From Magicicada septendecula (lineage: Eukaryota > Arthropoda > Insecta > Hemiptera > Cicadidae): a stretch of 64,000 nucleotides of DNA. Where the stretch lies: NCBI GenBank assembly GCA_034769895.1, contig CM068372.1, forward strand, positions 376,651,410 to 376,715,409, read 5' to 3'. Shown piece after piece: positions 11,459 to 23,245 of this stretch (the stretch's first letter is position 1; the number at the start of each line of letters is the position of its first letter). A program made the position numbers and the translations under genes. The notes beneath the pieces were generated by a model, which ran no database searches, was not told where the DNA came from, and saw only the letters and a program-made list of their open reading frames with translations.

Positions 11459-12612
11459 CTATAGCTGGTGCCGTCTCCCTTCCTTCAACCTGGCTTTCCA
11501 ATTCTCTCGATGTTCCCATTGTCCTTCCTCAAGTCCTATACGTCGCATAGATTCGTCCACTTCGTCCCTCCAAGATCTTCTCGGTCTTCCCCTTTTTCTC
11601 CTTCCAAATGGACTCCATTCCGTCACTTTGTTGATCCACCTATTTTGGGCTCTCTGGACACGACCGTACCACACCAATCTTTTTACTTCGATGTAGTCAA
11701 TTACAATTCTTTCCGTTTCCATTCTTCTTCTGATCTCCTCGTTTGTTATTCGATCTGCTATCGTTATTCCACAGCACCTCCTCCAATATATCTCCTCTGT
11801 TGCAAGAATCTTTCTTTCATTCGTTTTGTTAATAACCCATACTTCTGCTGCAACGTCATAATGCTTTGGACTATGTCTGAAATATCATTTTTTGGTGCTT
11901 TTTCTAATATTTTTGTCCCGTATAACGCTGTGTAATTGTCTAATCCCTGTTCTAGTCTGCCCTAATCTACTTTTTATTTCTTCTTCCGTTGTGCTTTGTT
12001 TACTCAGTGTGAATCCTACGTACTTGAATTTGTCTGTTCCTCTAATTTTAACATTTTCGTCTACTTCTAAACCAGTTGTTTCTTCATATCTAATTGCCAA
12101 GTATTCAGTCTTTTTTATGTTTATTTCCAATCCCATCTTTCTGTATTCTTCATTCAGCTTTCTGACCATGTAGCTTAGATCTTCTTCATCCTGGGATATA
12201 ACTACCTGGTCATCGGGGAAACATAGTGTGTACAGGTGTTCGTTTCGTAGCGGTATTCCCACATGGCATTTGTGTTTCCACAAGGTTAATACATATTCTA
12301 AAAATATCTTAAACAGCGTGGGTGATGTTGGGCAGCCTTGCAATAACCCTTTGGATGTTTTAAACCTACAGACAATTGTGTGCCTACTTTAATTTGTACG
12401 TTGTTGTTTTTATATAGATTTTCTACTGCTTGCGTCAGGGCTTTCGGTATTTCCAATTGTGATAGAGCTTTAAACATTTCTTGTCTGGGTACTGTATCAT
12501 ATGCTTTTCTAAGGTCGATAAACGCTAGATGTACTTCCCAGTTCTAAGCTTTTTTTTTCTATGATCTGTTGGAGTGTATACGTCTGGTCTACGCATGATC
12601 TTGTCTTCTTAC
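11459..12612 (-). pseudogene. LINE reverse transcriptase relic including part of the palm
   Basis: The longest RT piece of the left half. Minus-strand order: CVDQTYTLQQIIEKK; HLAFIDLRKAYDTVPR (palm motif A); LLQGCPTSPTLF (motif B); LCFPDDQVVIS (motif C, with FPDD in place of the usual FADD); GLEINIKKTEYL; DKFKYVGFTLS; AEVWVINKTNERKI; LVWYGRVQRAQ; and the tail RRKRGRPRRSWRDEV. Frame changes occur near 12375 and 12540, and a stop lies near 11885. The altered catalytic box and frame breaks show it is inactive. It is 5' truncated near 12612. Confidence 0.88.
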
Positions 12613-15020
12613 TTCACAAAAAGAAAAAGTGTAGTGAAGGGTTTCCCACTTCACACTGCTTGTAGTGCATGCTTGTAACGCAATTTTGTAGAGGAATTTT
12701 TTATTGCGTAGAAGGAACAGTAGCAGGTGTCAGCTGTCAGAAATGATATACGTTGGAGTCAACCAGCCGCCGTTCGGACAACGACACGTGCGACACATTA
12801 GCAACGAAGTAGGCACCGCTAGAGAAAACAATGACTCGGTTATAGCAGATGTTCGACGTAAGAGTATGGCGTGGGAACGAGCTGGAGTAACAGAAAAACA
12901 AAGGAATACGTCTTACCGAGCCAATTACCAAGAATACGGATACGATGGCGACGCGAGTATTGTCAAGCCACGCGTGGGAGCTTAGCGACGACACACAGAT
13001 GTGCAGAGTTCACAATGGCAAAACTCATACGGACGTTACATGAACAAAGGACCACGCATGGTGAAACAGCGGGGAACTTGTTTACCAGCCAGAGTACGGA
13101 CTGAGCAGGAGGGCTGCAGGACAGATGTGCCTTACCGAGAAAGCGACCTCCGTCAGCGTGTGAACGAAACGAAGGAAGTGAGGAGACAATACTGCAATTG
13201 GTTACACCTAAACTAAAAAACACATGGGTAACTGGGCAGCAATTAGTACGAACGAGCTGAATGGAAATACAAGAACAATTGGATGATGGACAAGCGTGAA
13301 ATTCGGTCTGGGGAGGAGCAAAACAGTAAGATCTAAGAGAAGGGATCTAGATGAGCCTACCACGAACTAGAGTTTGGCAAAGGCGGTTCTTTAGAAGACG
13401 TTACCAAGGAGACAAGGGTCAAGAGCGAATAAGGACGAAGCCTGGAGTCTAGCTAGAGACTCAGGGAGGAGTTTTCGTGGAAAATGAAAACGAAAACCAA
13501 TAAGAACGTAGACGGTGGGAAAGAGTGAATCGATGCAGAAAAGTGGAAGGACTCAAGGTATAAAAATACGCGTTGACGACGAGCAGGGGCTGATAGACAT
13601 ATAGATATTGACTTGCTTACATACGTTTGAGCTGATTTATATACGTTTTTACTTTAGTATAACTTGGTCTTATACACTTCGTCTAAGTATTATATTCCTC
13701 GGGAGTCTGTTTATTTCCCCAGTACAAAATCGGAAGTTTTATTGTAAGTCTTAGTAACGATAAGAGTCTTAGTTATGGAGTTTTCTCTATAGCAATTTTG
13801 GGTTAATCTCAATCAGACTTTGTATTATCTCAATATACTGACGAGTCGTAAATGTTGATGGTGAATCGCAATATCGTAATGTACGCAATGAAGTAGAACT
13901 TAAAAGGAGACTTAGTTTAAATTAAAAGTTTGTATAATAACGAGTTGTGTAAAGACGCTCAAAAGCTATGACGGTGTGAATAAAGTAGAGACATTGTGCA
14001 TAATCGTGAAAGACAATTCAGAAAAATGAACTAGATATCGCGATTGTTGCGATGAACTAATGTACTATTTACGTCGGTTAACTATGTCAGATATCGTAAC
14101 GAAAAGGTTCATAAGTGGAAGAACCGTGTCGACTAAATAAATTACAAACAATAGGTGCTTGTGAATAAAGTGGTAAAGTTACAAACAGACGCGAATAAGT
14201 CGTGAAACGAATACTTCAAAGCCAAATGACCGCACTAACTAACTTATGTTACATGTATAACTTCTCAACGAGTGCGAACTAAAAGAATGTTGACGCCGGA
14301 GTGAAAAATCTCGGTGCTAGTGAATAGTGTATTTTCCAGACGATGATGAGAGTGTCCATCAGGTCATCTGTCATCCTGAGGAGCGAGGGAGAGAGGAAAT
14401 CATCGTAGACACACGCCGTAGTTGCGGATACTTACCACAAGTAATACATTTATGTATCACTTATGTTTAGTAGCCACTGTCCTGTTCCTCACAAAGAACA
14501 CACCTCTGATCTAGTTAGAATTCATATTTAAATTCATTTAGAGTAAAGCTGAATGATATATTGCGAAAGGCAAAGTTGAAATATGAATCCATTAATGAGA
14601 GAAATTTTGTAATATGTAAAGAAGTCATAATTTAACTACTTATAATCAAATTATCATAACGAGATGAATTCTCATAGAAGTAATGAACGAATTAATAATG
14701 TAATGTATCATATATTATTGCGAAATAATGTTATATTTAATTTCACAAATTGATGACCATTGCAGAAGGTCTGAATAAATTATTGTTCGTAATGGAGAAT
14801 TTGGTGTACGAGTCGAATCATTTATAATCACCTTAGTTAATACCAATTATCTTACGTAATTACACGTAAATACAAATGACACCTAACGAGTGGAATCAAT
14901 TAGTAATCATGTAGTAACACTCACAGTAAAGTCAAAGTTATCTGATTGTAAATTAATGGTACTCATCACACTTATTACAAGAACACATTTAATTCAATGT
15001 GATATAAGCATTAACAGGCA
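12613..15020. other. non-coding block, possible LTR-type sequence
   Basis: Only short unremarkable frames are present (for example 12704-12985, plus). A TATA-like GGTATAAAAATACG lies at about 13557, with purine-rich DNA upstream and an AT-rich stretch downstream. Together with the leader-like motif array that follows, this suggests degraded LTR-retrotransposon LTR or leader sequence. No gag or pol was found. Confidence 0.35.
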
Positions 15021-15030
15021 GATTTGCATG

Positions 15031-15459
15031 TGACGCCCATAGAGTGGGACTAATTAATCAATCTATTCGTAATAAAACAATTAAAACTCATTTGGATGAG
15101 ATTGCAGTATTACCAAATTCACATTGATATATATAAATATCCATAGTTATCTATGGCTTCCCAACGAAGGGCTCGAGCAGCATAAAAGGTAATTACCACT
15201 TATTAGTTTTATTGTTTATTAACATATGCACATATTTACATATATTTATATATGGCGTCCACAACGTGAGGCTAGTTATATCTTAATTACAACTCAATAC
15301 TTAATTAAATTAAATTAATAATAATAAAAAAACAAACATTTATACATGGCATGCCCAACGCGGGGCAGTAACATTTATACATGGCACCACAACTTGGGGC
15401 TATTAGAAATAACAAACGACTAAGAACAAATTTATACATGGCGTCCCAAACGCGAGGCA
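15031..15459 (+). repeat. array of six primer-binding-site-like motifs
   Basis: Six variants of TGGCGTCCCAACGNGGGGC occur in the same orientation at about 15031, 15154, 15253, 15346, 15381 and 15438. Four are preceded by TTTATACATGG or a close variant. The core resembles the TGGCGCCCAACG-type sequence found after the 5' LTR in many retrotransposons. Related motifs occur at 33419-33442 (minus) and 61935-62015 (plus) in this window. Why there are six is unknown. Confidence 0.5.
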
Positions 15460-15469
15460 TAAACAATTA

Positions 15470-16339
15470 ACAACTATAAAAGATAGTTATATGCTATAGA
15501 ATTGAATTCAAACAGCTTCTTACAGAAAACATTGTTTGTTACAATACAGTAGAACCTCTTGAAAACTACTAACAGATTGCAAGCTAATCAGACTTCCCAA
15601 AGCAGCGGCATAAATAACTAGGAGCCGCTGCGTGGATGAGGTAAACAACCATCCTGGGAGAATGAGGAGACTGGCTTGAAGTTTGGACCCCCGCCCCCGT
15701 TTTGCTCTGGATAAATGAAAAATTCAGTATTCTTCCCGTATAATTTTATAAATCCTTTGCGTGTCACTGATTTTGAGTAAACCGACATGAAGTATAAAGG
15801 TTAAAGAAATTTGGAAAAGCGCTGATTTGGAAATGTTCAATCAAATGTTATGTTAAACATTATTCAAATGAAAGGTAATAAATCCCATGCCACTAGGAAT
15901 CGATTTAATTCTAAGTGTGTATTCTTAGTAGATCTTGTAAAAATGACTCTTTCTGAAGAGGTTTTGAAAAACCCGGTGTTATTACACTTTGGCACTTTAA
16001 TTTTAGGCTGTTGTCCCAAGAATGTTTTAAGCAAGTTATAGTTTGTAATAAATTACGTTATTTTTTAATGTAAAATCCACAAATAAAGTCTTGTTACTTT
16101 TCCGAATTCAAGAAACTGCTGTTCAAACTATAGAGATATTAGAGACAGAAACAAACCTGTAAGGGAAGATTAATAGGCTCTGCTTTCGTTTTCTCGCGTG
16201 TGCGTAATTGTGTTTTCATTGCTACAAATACGTACTTTATTTACCAAATATGGAGTGATTGACATTTTAAAAGAAATTTTAACTTTATTTTATTAATTTA
16301 AAATATTGTATTTTTTTTATTTCTACAATTAGTTATAAG
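15470..16339. other. unassigned AT-rich DNA
   Basis: A sequence TACAGTAGAACCTC near 15546 resembles a pogo/Tigger transposon end after a TA target. I could not find a matching inverted end, so it is not called. The frame at 15850-16041 has no recognisable motif. Confidence 0.35.
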
Positions 16340-16460
16340 CAGGGGTGCCGGTCCCCCCAACCCCTATGACGCTTCCCCCCAATTTTATAACAAATCCCCC
16401 ATTTTCTGACAAGATCTTTTCTCTCTTTTACAGTAAAATTTCTTACATAATCGAGCAAAG
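16340..16460 (+). other. transposon end-like sequence CAGGGGTGCCGGTCCCC
   Basis: The terminal CAGGGGTGCCGGTCCCC followed by C-rich clusters resembles, in inverse orientation, ends at 25141 and 25934 (CAGGGGTGCCGACCCC when read on the minus strand). This suggests the terminus of a shared DNA transposon family, probably hAT-like. No clean target duplication or transposase could be tied to it. Confidence 0.4.
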
Positions 16461-17414
16461 GCCGGGGCTTTCTAACTCAAAAATTTTAAAAATATTACAT
16501 TTTACCGAAACGATGTATATTGATTGATTGTATTTAGTTATAAACTAAAAAATAAGGATTTCTAATAATAAATCAGAAATTAATATTTTATGTAAAACGT
16601 GTTTTGTTTTACAATGAGAAAATCTTGAACTTGGGCAAAAGTTCGTCCACCCCTTGACACTCGCATCTCACATGAGAAAGGAGGAGATGTTAGGAGAAAC
16701 TCGGTTAGATGCTATACGTTACTACTGTATTAATATTACACGTTGTTAATACCATCATTTATGCAGAACCTCCATAGCTCGCCAATTTAGGACCGGAAGG
16801 GTGACGAAGTGGACATCAAATGTATAAATGACGGAAAGTATAATCTTCGTTCGGCCGAACACAAACGTAAACGATGCTTTTGTTGTTCGGCGTGGGGAAT
16901 CAGTATCTGTGGAAATCTAACCAGTCCAAGTTGTGAACACCAATATGTTATCGGTGGGTAAGGCAGATCACGTTCGTGCAACGCCCTGACTGCACGAGCT
17001 CCGACCGCTCGTGTGGTTTCAACTCAACCGAGTGTCATTCACAATAGTTTTACAGTTTAAAATTAAAATTTCCATTGATGGTTCGCCTTTCTATGCTGGA
17101 AATTAAGATACTCAAAAAACTAATATATACACCGCGTTCACACACAATAATACCAATTTAAAATACCAGAAACCAACAGGAAACCATAGTAGCAACAACC
17201 AACCGAAACACAAGTACACTCAACAAAATACAAAATTAAAATGGCTGAGGATGGGAACAATAGGATTCTCGAAATATGTTCCAAACAAGGAAAAACATGT
17301 TGAGGTAAAGAAATTATAGGCTAAGTAATAAATAAATTATATATGCATCAAGAAACACACTGTAGCAAAAGTGTTTACACACGCGCGCGCGCGTTCTCAG
17401 TGTTATAGACTAAC
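16461..17414. other. unassigned DNA
   Basis: No coding or repeat structure was recognised apart from a short CG-alternating run near 17381-17393. Confidence 0.4.
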
Positions 17415-17422
17415 GATTATAG

Positions 17423-18122
17423 CAGTGGTTCCCAAAGTGGGGCGGGGTCCTCAGACCCCTGGGGGTCTGTTACAATATTTCAGGGGGTCCCTGGAAAAAT
17501 TAAGAAAAAATACAATATACCGTAATTTTATCCGATTTTTTATAGTCTAAAATCTAAATTGTAGAATCTTAAAACAATTAGTAGAAGATTCCAGCATTTT
17601 TTTTTTTTTTGTTAAAACTAACTGTACTTGTAAAAGTAATTTCAAACTAATGGCTTTAATAATGTCTTTAAATCATGTCGTATAGCAGCACTGTATCTCG
17701 CGTACAAGCACTGCATCTATAATGTTTATAACGTTATAAGCATAACGTTTTTCCGTGTATCTGGTTTTACGTCTAAGTAGTTAGATTTTGACACGTGTTG
17801 CTGGAAAGATAAAGCCGAGGTTGGCAAAGTTAAGAAATAAACTTGATGTCTAGAGTGACTTAATACTGAAATTGTCAGACATTAAACCTAATCGCATTCC
17901 TAATTGTTCAAAAGCAGCTTCATTGTTCACATTAAACTATGTTTGATATCAGTTATATTATAATTTTGCAGGTTAAAAGTATTTTGATTTTAATACAATT
18001 TAATTAAAATGTAAAAGTTTGTATCATATTTACTGTTTGTTTTATTTCATAACTCAGACGGGGTCCGTGAAATTTTTAATTTTTTGGAGGGGTCCGCGGA
18101 CTGAAAAGTTTGGGAACCACTA
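17423..18122. mobile_element. non-autonomous hAT (700 bp) with perfect 8-bp TSD
   Basis: The left end CAGTGGTTCCCAAAGTGGGG and the right end, which inverts to a CAGTGGTTCCCAAACTTT-like sequence with its last base changed, are classic hAT (Charlie-type) terminal repeats. GATTATAG is repeated exactly at 17415-17422 and 18123-18130. Subterminal G/C-rich blocks (GGGGTCC) flank an AT-rich core. No coding capacity remains. It depends on a transposase from elsewhere. Confidence 0.93.
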
Positions 18123-18130
18123 GATTATAG

Positions 18131-18738
18131 TATTCAAGCGTGCTACAGTTTACGACAGCATTCCGCCAATTGTGAAGACTAAACGTTTGGGATCGCTGAT
18201 GTGCAGTACACGATTATTCGGTTTGCGTGCGTGCGTGCGCGATGTAAAAGGCGGCGCTTTTTGTCCAAGCCGTCGTCTTTGTCGTTGTTATTGATTCTCC
18301 GAATCCCGTTGCCCACGCCCAACGCAACGTCTTGTTTTGTTTGACATCATGTTGTAAGAATAGAGTGCCGAGATGAATCAGACGGTCGGCGCGCGCGGGG
18401 TGAGACGGGGCCAATCGTTTTCTCACACCCAGAATTGTGTCAAGCATGATAATGAGGCTTGTGGTCGCGTCCAGCTCTACACGAAGATCGTAAATTTCGA
18501 GGAGTATTGTGAGACGTGGTGTTGGTTTGTGGGAGTGCTTCAGTACACATCTTCATTGTGGAGATATTGTCTGTGTATACGTGTGTACATGTATGTGGTA
18601 CATCGTCGTGTAACAGTTCAGAACCACACGGCAAATCGCGTGGGCTGATTTTAGCATTGGGTTTCGCAGACTGTGTCGTGGCAACGAACCTGTACGTAAT
18701 GGCTCCGTGCTCAGAGCGCCCGTGCTCTGAGCACCAAC
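18131..18738. other. unassigned GC-rich DNA with a short palindrome at 18708-18735
   Basis: CpG-rich DNA (GTGCGTGCGTGCGC near 18227). The overlapping short frames (18373-18648, 18516-18743) look fortuitous. GTGCTCAGAGC and its inverse GCTCTGAGCAC form a near-perfect hairpin at 18708-18735. ATTTTAGC near 18649 and GCTAAAAT at 18739-18746 form a looser outer pair. Confidence 0.5.
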
Positions 18739-18817
18739 GCTAAAATCGTTAAATATATGAAAAATATATTATACTAACCGTCTGTGACTTCTCGTATTTG
18801 ATGTCTCTTCTTATTAC

Positions 18818-18849
18818 GACATGTTTCAAGACTCTTGTCCCATTGTCAA
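18818..18849 (-). ncRNA. hammerhead-ribozyme-like motif in Penelope 3' region
   Basis: Minus strand, in order: TTGACAA (consensus CTGANGA, two changes), a short stem GGGAC/GTCTT, then GAAACATGTC. ACATGT is self-complementary and is followed by the C where cleavage would occur. Flanking bases can form a stem I of three pairs, an internal loop and three more pairs. This is the plan described for hammerheads in Penelope-like elements. The core changes make this copy probably inactive. Confidence 0.5.
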
Positions 18850-19031
18850 GCATAAAATTTTATAGCACATATCAGATATGTTTGTCAAACGTTAAAAACC
18901 ATGTCATGATGACCACAAATAACGGATTATTAAAAAACGAACTATATTAATTTGTAACTTGAATACGCGCATCGGGCGAACAGTGTACACTGCACAGCGA
19001 CTCACCGCGCATTAACGGCAACTGATTCTTG

Positions 19032-19858
19032 TTATCTCAACGCGGTGTCGTACAATACATTATACTTGAATAATAACTGGTCGTTCAAAATATGTGGCTT
19101 GGTATTAGTGTCCCTGAACGCTTTGTACACCTCAAATTCTTCGAGTGTGTTCATATAACGTCCTTTACTGCAAAAGTGGAGGGGTTTTAAATTAGTTCTG
19201 AAATCGGTGTAACTATGATTTTCGTTAATAAGATGTTTGGCGAAACTTGATTTGATGGTATCATAGTTACGACAGATAGTAGGTGGTTTGTGTTCATTAA
19301 ATCTTTTGAGAAAACCACGGCCCGTCTGGCCCACATAGAAAGCGTCACAATCATTGCATGACAATTTGTAAATGCCCGCTTTATTCTCAATACAAGTAGG
19401 TTCGTGGGTACGAAGATTATTTAAGATATTATTTGTAGTCTTGTAAGTGACTATAATATCAGTATTTTTGTTTATGAGAGATTTTAAAATGTTCGGCATG
19501 AAATTGGTATATGTTGCGGTGATATATCTATGTGGCTTTTTTCCCGTGCATTCATTGATAATTGGTTAATGGTCCTTATTCTATTTTTATGTTTCTTGAG
19601 AATGTTGTTTACAACGTTGGAATTGTAACCATTTGCGACTGCGATGTATTTGATGGTATTTAACTCATTAAGAAAATCTTTGTTATCAAGGGGTAAAGAT
19701 AAAAGTCTATGTATCATGCTATGAAACGCAGCCATTTTCTGCGATATGGGATGAAATGACGTGGCGTGTATCACGGTGTCTGTCGTCGTTGGTTTTCTGT
19801 ATATATTAAAATGTAAATTATTGTCCAGAAATGTAAATATATTTAACGGAAACGTGGC
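19032..19858 (-). pseudogene. Penelope-like reverse transcriptase end plus GIY-YIG endonuclease
   Basis: From 19858 leftwards: FLDNNLHFNIYRKPTTTD, then HPISQKMAAFHSMIHRLL, which is the Penelope RT C-terminal signature. A linker follows with IKYIAVANGYN. A frameshift near 19495 leads into the GIY-YIG nuclease: AGIYKLSCNDCDAFYVGQTG, then RGFLKRFNEH and further residues to the stop at 19032. The conserved GIY...YVG pair and the Arg of the RGF.KR helix are present. The RT catalytic part is missing. The nuclease domain reads open for 155 codons. Confidence 0.9.
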
Positions 19859-19904
19859 TTGGTACTAAAATAGGTTTATTCCTACTATAATATGCTAAAA
19901 TCGT

Positions 19905-20955
19905 GCTCTGAGCGCCGATACTGATAAGCCCGTGTTCTGAGCGCCGAGCTTATCTGTGCATCATTAGACGCGGTAACACTTGGCTGCATATTTGTGTGTC
20001 CGTTGTTCGTCAACTCAGTAGCCAACATTAGTGGTCCTATGAAAATTTGTACAATTCATTGCTAAAAGACATTATCACACCATTAGTAAGCTACCGGAGC
20101 TGCAGACCTCACTGTCTTGAACGAAATACATTTATTATTTAGTTAAATTTGAATATTAGACAATTTCTTATATTATCAGAAAAATTATGAAAACCCAACT
20201 ACGCTACTATTGTATTAGTATCATAACAATTTAAAGCAGACAATCATAAAATAAATACTAAAAGTTCCGAACTTCTGCATTGGAGTTTTAGTTAAATCTG
20301 TAACCATAATACCTAAATGATAAATCATTTAATCATATATTTTCAATTTATGTATGTTTCCATGGATATCTGTAGGTCTATATCTAACGTTATTCACAGA
20401 TACTTATAACTGATAACAAAATATGAGGTTTTTTTGAGACATAGTTCACAAACGTTTTGAAAGCAATCCAAAATGAGTGTTGAGACATGCTAATTGTGTC
20501 AACTTACAATATATACAAAATACAGAGACTACAGATACAGATTCTGTATTTTAACTAAAATTCCTCATAACGTTAACCCAAAATAAACTTTTATAATTTT
20601 TTTTTTAAACTCTGAGTTTTATTTTCGGCCCTTGGTGCTTCTAAAATTAGCTTTTTGTTTGATGTAATCATGAAACGCTGATGTTTTTCCTTAGTACACA
20701 CTCAGAATGTAATATACTCATTTGAACGTTTCATCCTTTCATCCTGTACTGACATTCCTCGTGGAAAAGTGGAAACTTTACTTTCGTGGAAGAAAAGACT
20801 CCATTAAGATAAAAATTCACGACTTTAATACTACTGTGTCACAACGATTGTCAAACCACAAAAAGGAGAGGTGGCTCAATCTACGAATCGTATAGTCAGT
20901 GGATTTAAGGTATGCGGCTAGATAACCACACTAGTGAGTTTTGTCTTCCTCTACA
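19905..20955. other. unassigned AT-rich DNA
   Basis: No coding, repeat-end or RNA feature was recognised. The flank just right of 19904 continues the GTGCTCTGAGCGCC-type sequence also present left of the Penelope insertion. Confidence 0.4.
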
Positions 20956-20959
20956 ATCC

Positions 20960-21287
20960 GCTTACATTGCACACCTTGTGTTTACGCATATATACACTCA
21001 GCTCTCTCTCTTATAATCGTATTTTCATTTTCTTAATTAAGTTGTATTTAATCACTTTCTTTTATTTTCTCCTCAGATTTGTTCGTCCCAACCAAATGAG
21101 AAATACTGAGATAATAAACAGGATTATTCACTAATGATCCATGTGCAAAGGCACCATTACATACATAATAAAATTTTCAAAGTGAAAGTTGCAGGCTTCT
21201 GAAAAATGTGTAAGGCAATATTCATCCGTTACCTTAAACAGCAGTAGACCTGAAATACTTAACTTTGGCGGATGTAAGTTATTTTAT
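20960..21287. repeat. inverted repeat arm 1 (partner 24700-24992)
   Basis: About 270-300 bases are repeated in inverse orientation 3.4 kb away, at roughly 85 percent identity by eye. A shared landmark is CTCCTCAGATTTGTTCGTCC, a pyrimidine tract followed by AG. That resembles a 3' splice site followed by an exon. No domain could be named. Confidence 0.7.
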
Positions 21288-21298
21288 TTCTCATTGAC

Positions 21299-21332
21299 AC
21301 GCGCGCGCGCGCGCGCACACACACACACGCGC
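21299..21332. repeat. GC/CA dinucleotide microsatellite
   Basis: Alternating CG run followed by a CA run. Confidence 0.95.
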
Positions 21333-21532
21333 ACCTGTAGTTTGACAACGAACCTGTGATTTCTGTAGTTTAGTGCGATTTATAATCATTAAAAAATATT
21401 AAAATACTAAATAAAAATAATAATAAAATTCTTAATTTTAGTAGTGACCGTCGATCAATAAATTTTAACGATGGAAGGTTTAGCTCGAGGATCGGCCAAT
21501 AAATATAACACAAATTTTACATTGTTTATATC

Positions 21533-21564
21533 GACGTTTCGACAATATTTATTGTCATAATCAG
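21533..21564 (-). ncRNA. hammerhead-ribozyme-like motif
   Basis: Minus strand: CTGATTA (one change from CTGANGA), a perfect stem GACAAT/ATTGTC with an AAAT loop, then GAAACGTC, where ACGT is self-complementary and is followed by C. A related copy at 31967 keeps CTGATGA at the first box, which supports an intact ancestral core. No coding sequence is attached. Confidence 0.5.
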
Positions 21565-21599
21565 AACCTGTATAAGGACAATAGAGCAAAATCAAACAC

Positions 21600-22675
21600 A
21601 TAACTACCAACCAGAACACCCTACTGCCTTCTAAACACGTGTTCTTTTAATTACCTTTACAGGTCAAAAGGACGCTGTACAAATGTCTTCTGGTTTGTGT
21701 TTATTAATAGGGTGTGTGTTGTAGGCACCTTACAGTTGAAGACAGTCATAAAATTATCTAGTATCAGTTAGTTTCAATGTAGGTATGAGTAATTAATAAT
21801 GACACATATTCAATTAGTTTTAAACTCGGCGCAGATGTCAATCCGCGTCTTTTATAATTTACGCTTACGTAGAGAGTTTATAAGTATATACCTGTGTGTG
21901 TGTGGGGGGGGGAGATAGTTTTTGTTTTACATAGGCAAAATAATAACATTTCTTATTTCTATGTATTTATTATTTATTTTACTTAAATACATAGACATAA
22001 TTACAATATTCCAAAAACCTAATTAACACGGTATTACAATTTAAATTATTGATAATATAATAATCCCTTAATTACGTTTGTAAATAATTATAGATCCAGT
22101 AATCATTGAATGTTTATTGGCCTTTGCGGTCTAAAACATGTCTAAAAATATGTTATAGCTGAATGCGGATTGTAAGATTTTCAGTAATGTATTGCAACAG
22201 TACAATTATGTTGAGTACTGTGCATTGCATTGAATATTTTAAATCAGCAATTAGAAGATATAAATAACGCATTTGAATAATAATAATCATTCAGACTGCA
22301 ATATAAATTGTAATGGAAACACCTGATTTGCGTGTTAGGACAGGGAGCAAAGCAGCTGCTCTCTGCATGTGTGTACACAAGTAAATGTATGTGTGGGTGA
22401 CGACCGGTTCATTCATGAAAGGCGCCACCCTTTCGATAACGATATAAATTAATTGTATTTAATTAATTACTAGGCTTGTGTGCATAGTAGCGTAAAACTG
22501 AAGACACCAAAATGTGCGTTAAAATAACACAAACACATAGATAAAAAATAGTGGGAAACGAACAAAAAGTGAAAATGATAAGAAGTTAAAATTTAATAGT
22601 AATTAGAGTAATTAAGACAAAGAAAACGGTTTTGTGCATGACGAACGCCTAAAAATTAACGATCGAAGGAATATC
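21600..22675. other. unassigned AT-rich DNA
   Basis: No feature recognised apart from a short G run near 21905. Confidence 0.4.
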
Positions 22676-22955
22676 GTATAATGTGTCAAAGACTTCGCAA
22701 TTCGCGAAGACGAGCAAATGAAGTGTCATTAGAAAGCGCGATTAAAAATGACGCGCTCGACAATTGCGAACAGGCAGAATATTGTCGAGACATGATTTCG
22801 GCGCCTTTGGTATAAATACGAAGAGACGCAATCATCGCTCTCTTACTCGTCAGACCATCATAGCAGCCGGAGGCGCTGTCCAAGGACTACAACTTTTTTG
22901 GTTCAATCATCAGGACTGCCGCAGGCTATGTCCAACTACTAGAGCGTCTAGAGCT
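22676..22955 (+). promoter_or_regulatory. possible TATA promoter upstream of a minisatellite
   Basis: TTGGTATAAATACG at about 22807-22820 is followed about 30 bases later by an initiator-like TCAGACC near 22848. The same layout occurs on the minus strand at 34597-34560 inside an LTR-type fragment, so this may be an LTR promoter. No protein-coding frame follows. Confidence 0.4.
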
Positions 22956-23245
22956 GATCGACAGCCAGAGCAGCTAATGCAGCAGAGTACGAGCAGCCGA
23001 TGCAGCAGAGTACGAGCAGCTAATGCAGCAGAGTACGAGCAGCTAATGCAGCAGAGCCAGAGCAGCTAATACAGCACAGTACGAGCAACTAATGCAGCAG
23101 AGCCAGAGCAGCTAATGTAGCAGAGCCTGAGCAGCTAATGCAGCAGAGTACGAGCAGCCAATGCAGCAGAGTACGAGCAGCCAATGCAGCATAGTACGAG
23201 AATCCAGTGACCCAGAGTACGAGCATCCAATGAAGCAGTGAATCC
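22956..23245. repeat. 23-bp minisatellite, about 12 copies
   Basis: The unit GCAGCAGAGTACGAGCAGCTAAT repeats head to tail with point changes and decays at the right end. Because 23 is not a multiple of 3, the frame rotates from unit to unit. The frames seen here (for example QLMQQS, AAEYEQL) are therefore not a protein repeat. Confidence 0.9.

Larger units (their letters stand above)
18750..19893 (-). mobile_element. Penelope-like element fragment with 11-bp TSD
   Basis: GCTAAAATCGT is repeated exactly at 18739-18749 and 19894-19904, bracketing a 1144-bp insertion. Inside, on the minus strand, are the end of a Penelope RT, its linker and a GIY-YIG endonuclease, followed by a 3' region with a hammerhead-like motif. 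It is 5' truncated at about 19860. Penelope-like elements make variable-length target duplications and are often truncated. Confidence 0.88.

Noticed and set aside
15546..15560. pogo/Tigger element starting TACAGTAGAACCTC
   Set aside because: No matching inverted end was found nearby, so chance similarity or a fragment cannot be excluded.
18373..18743. Cys-rich small proteins in GC-rich DNA
   Set aside because: Overlapping frames on both strands with no motif or conserved neighbour; likely fortuitous.
22956..23245. Coding repeat (Gln/Ala-rich) protein
   Set aside because: The unit length of 23 is not divisible by 3, so the frame changes every unit.
22956..23245. CRISPR array
   Set aside because: No spacers; units are contiguous and the context is eukaryotic.
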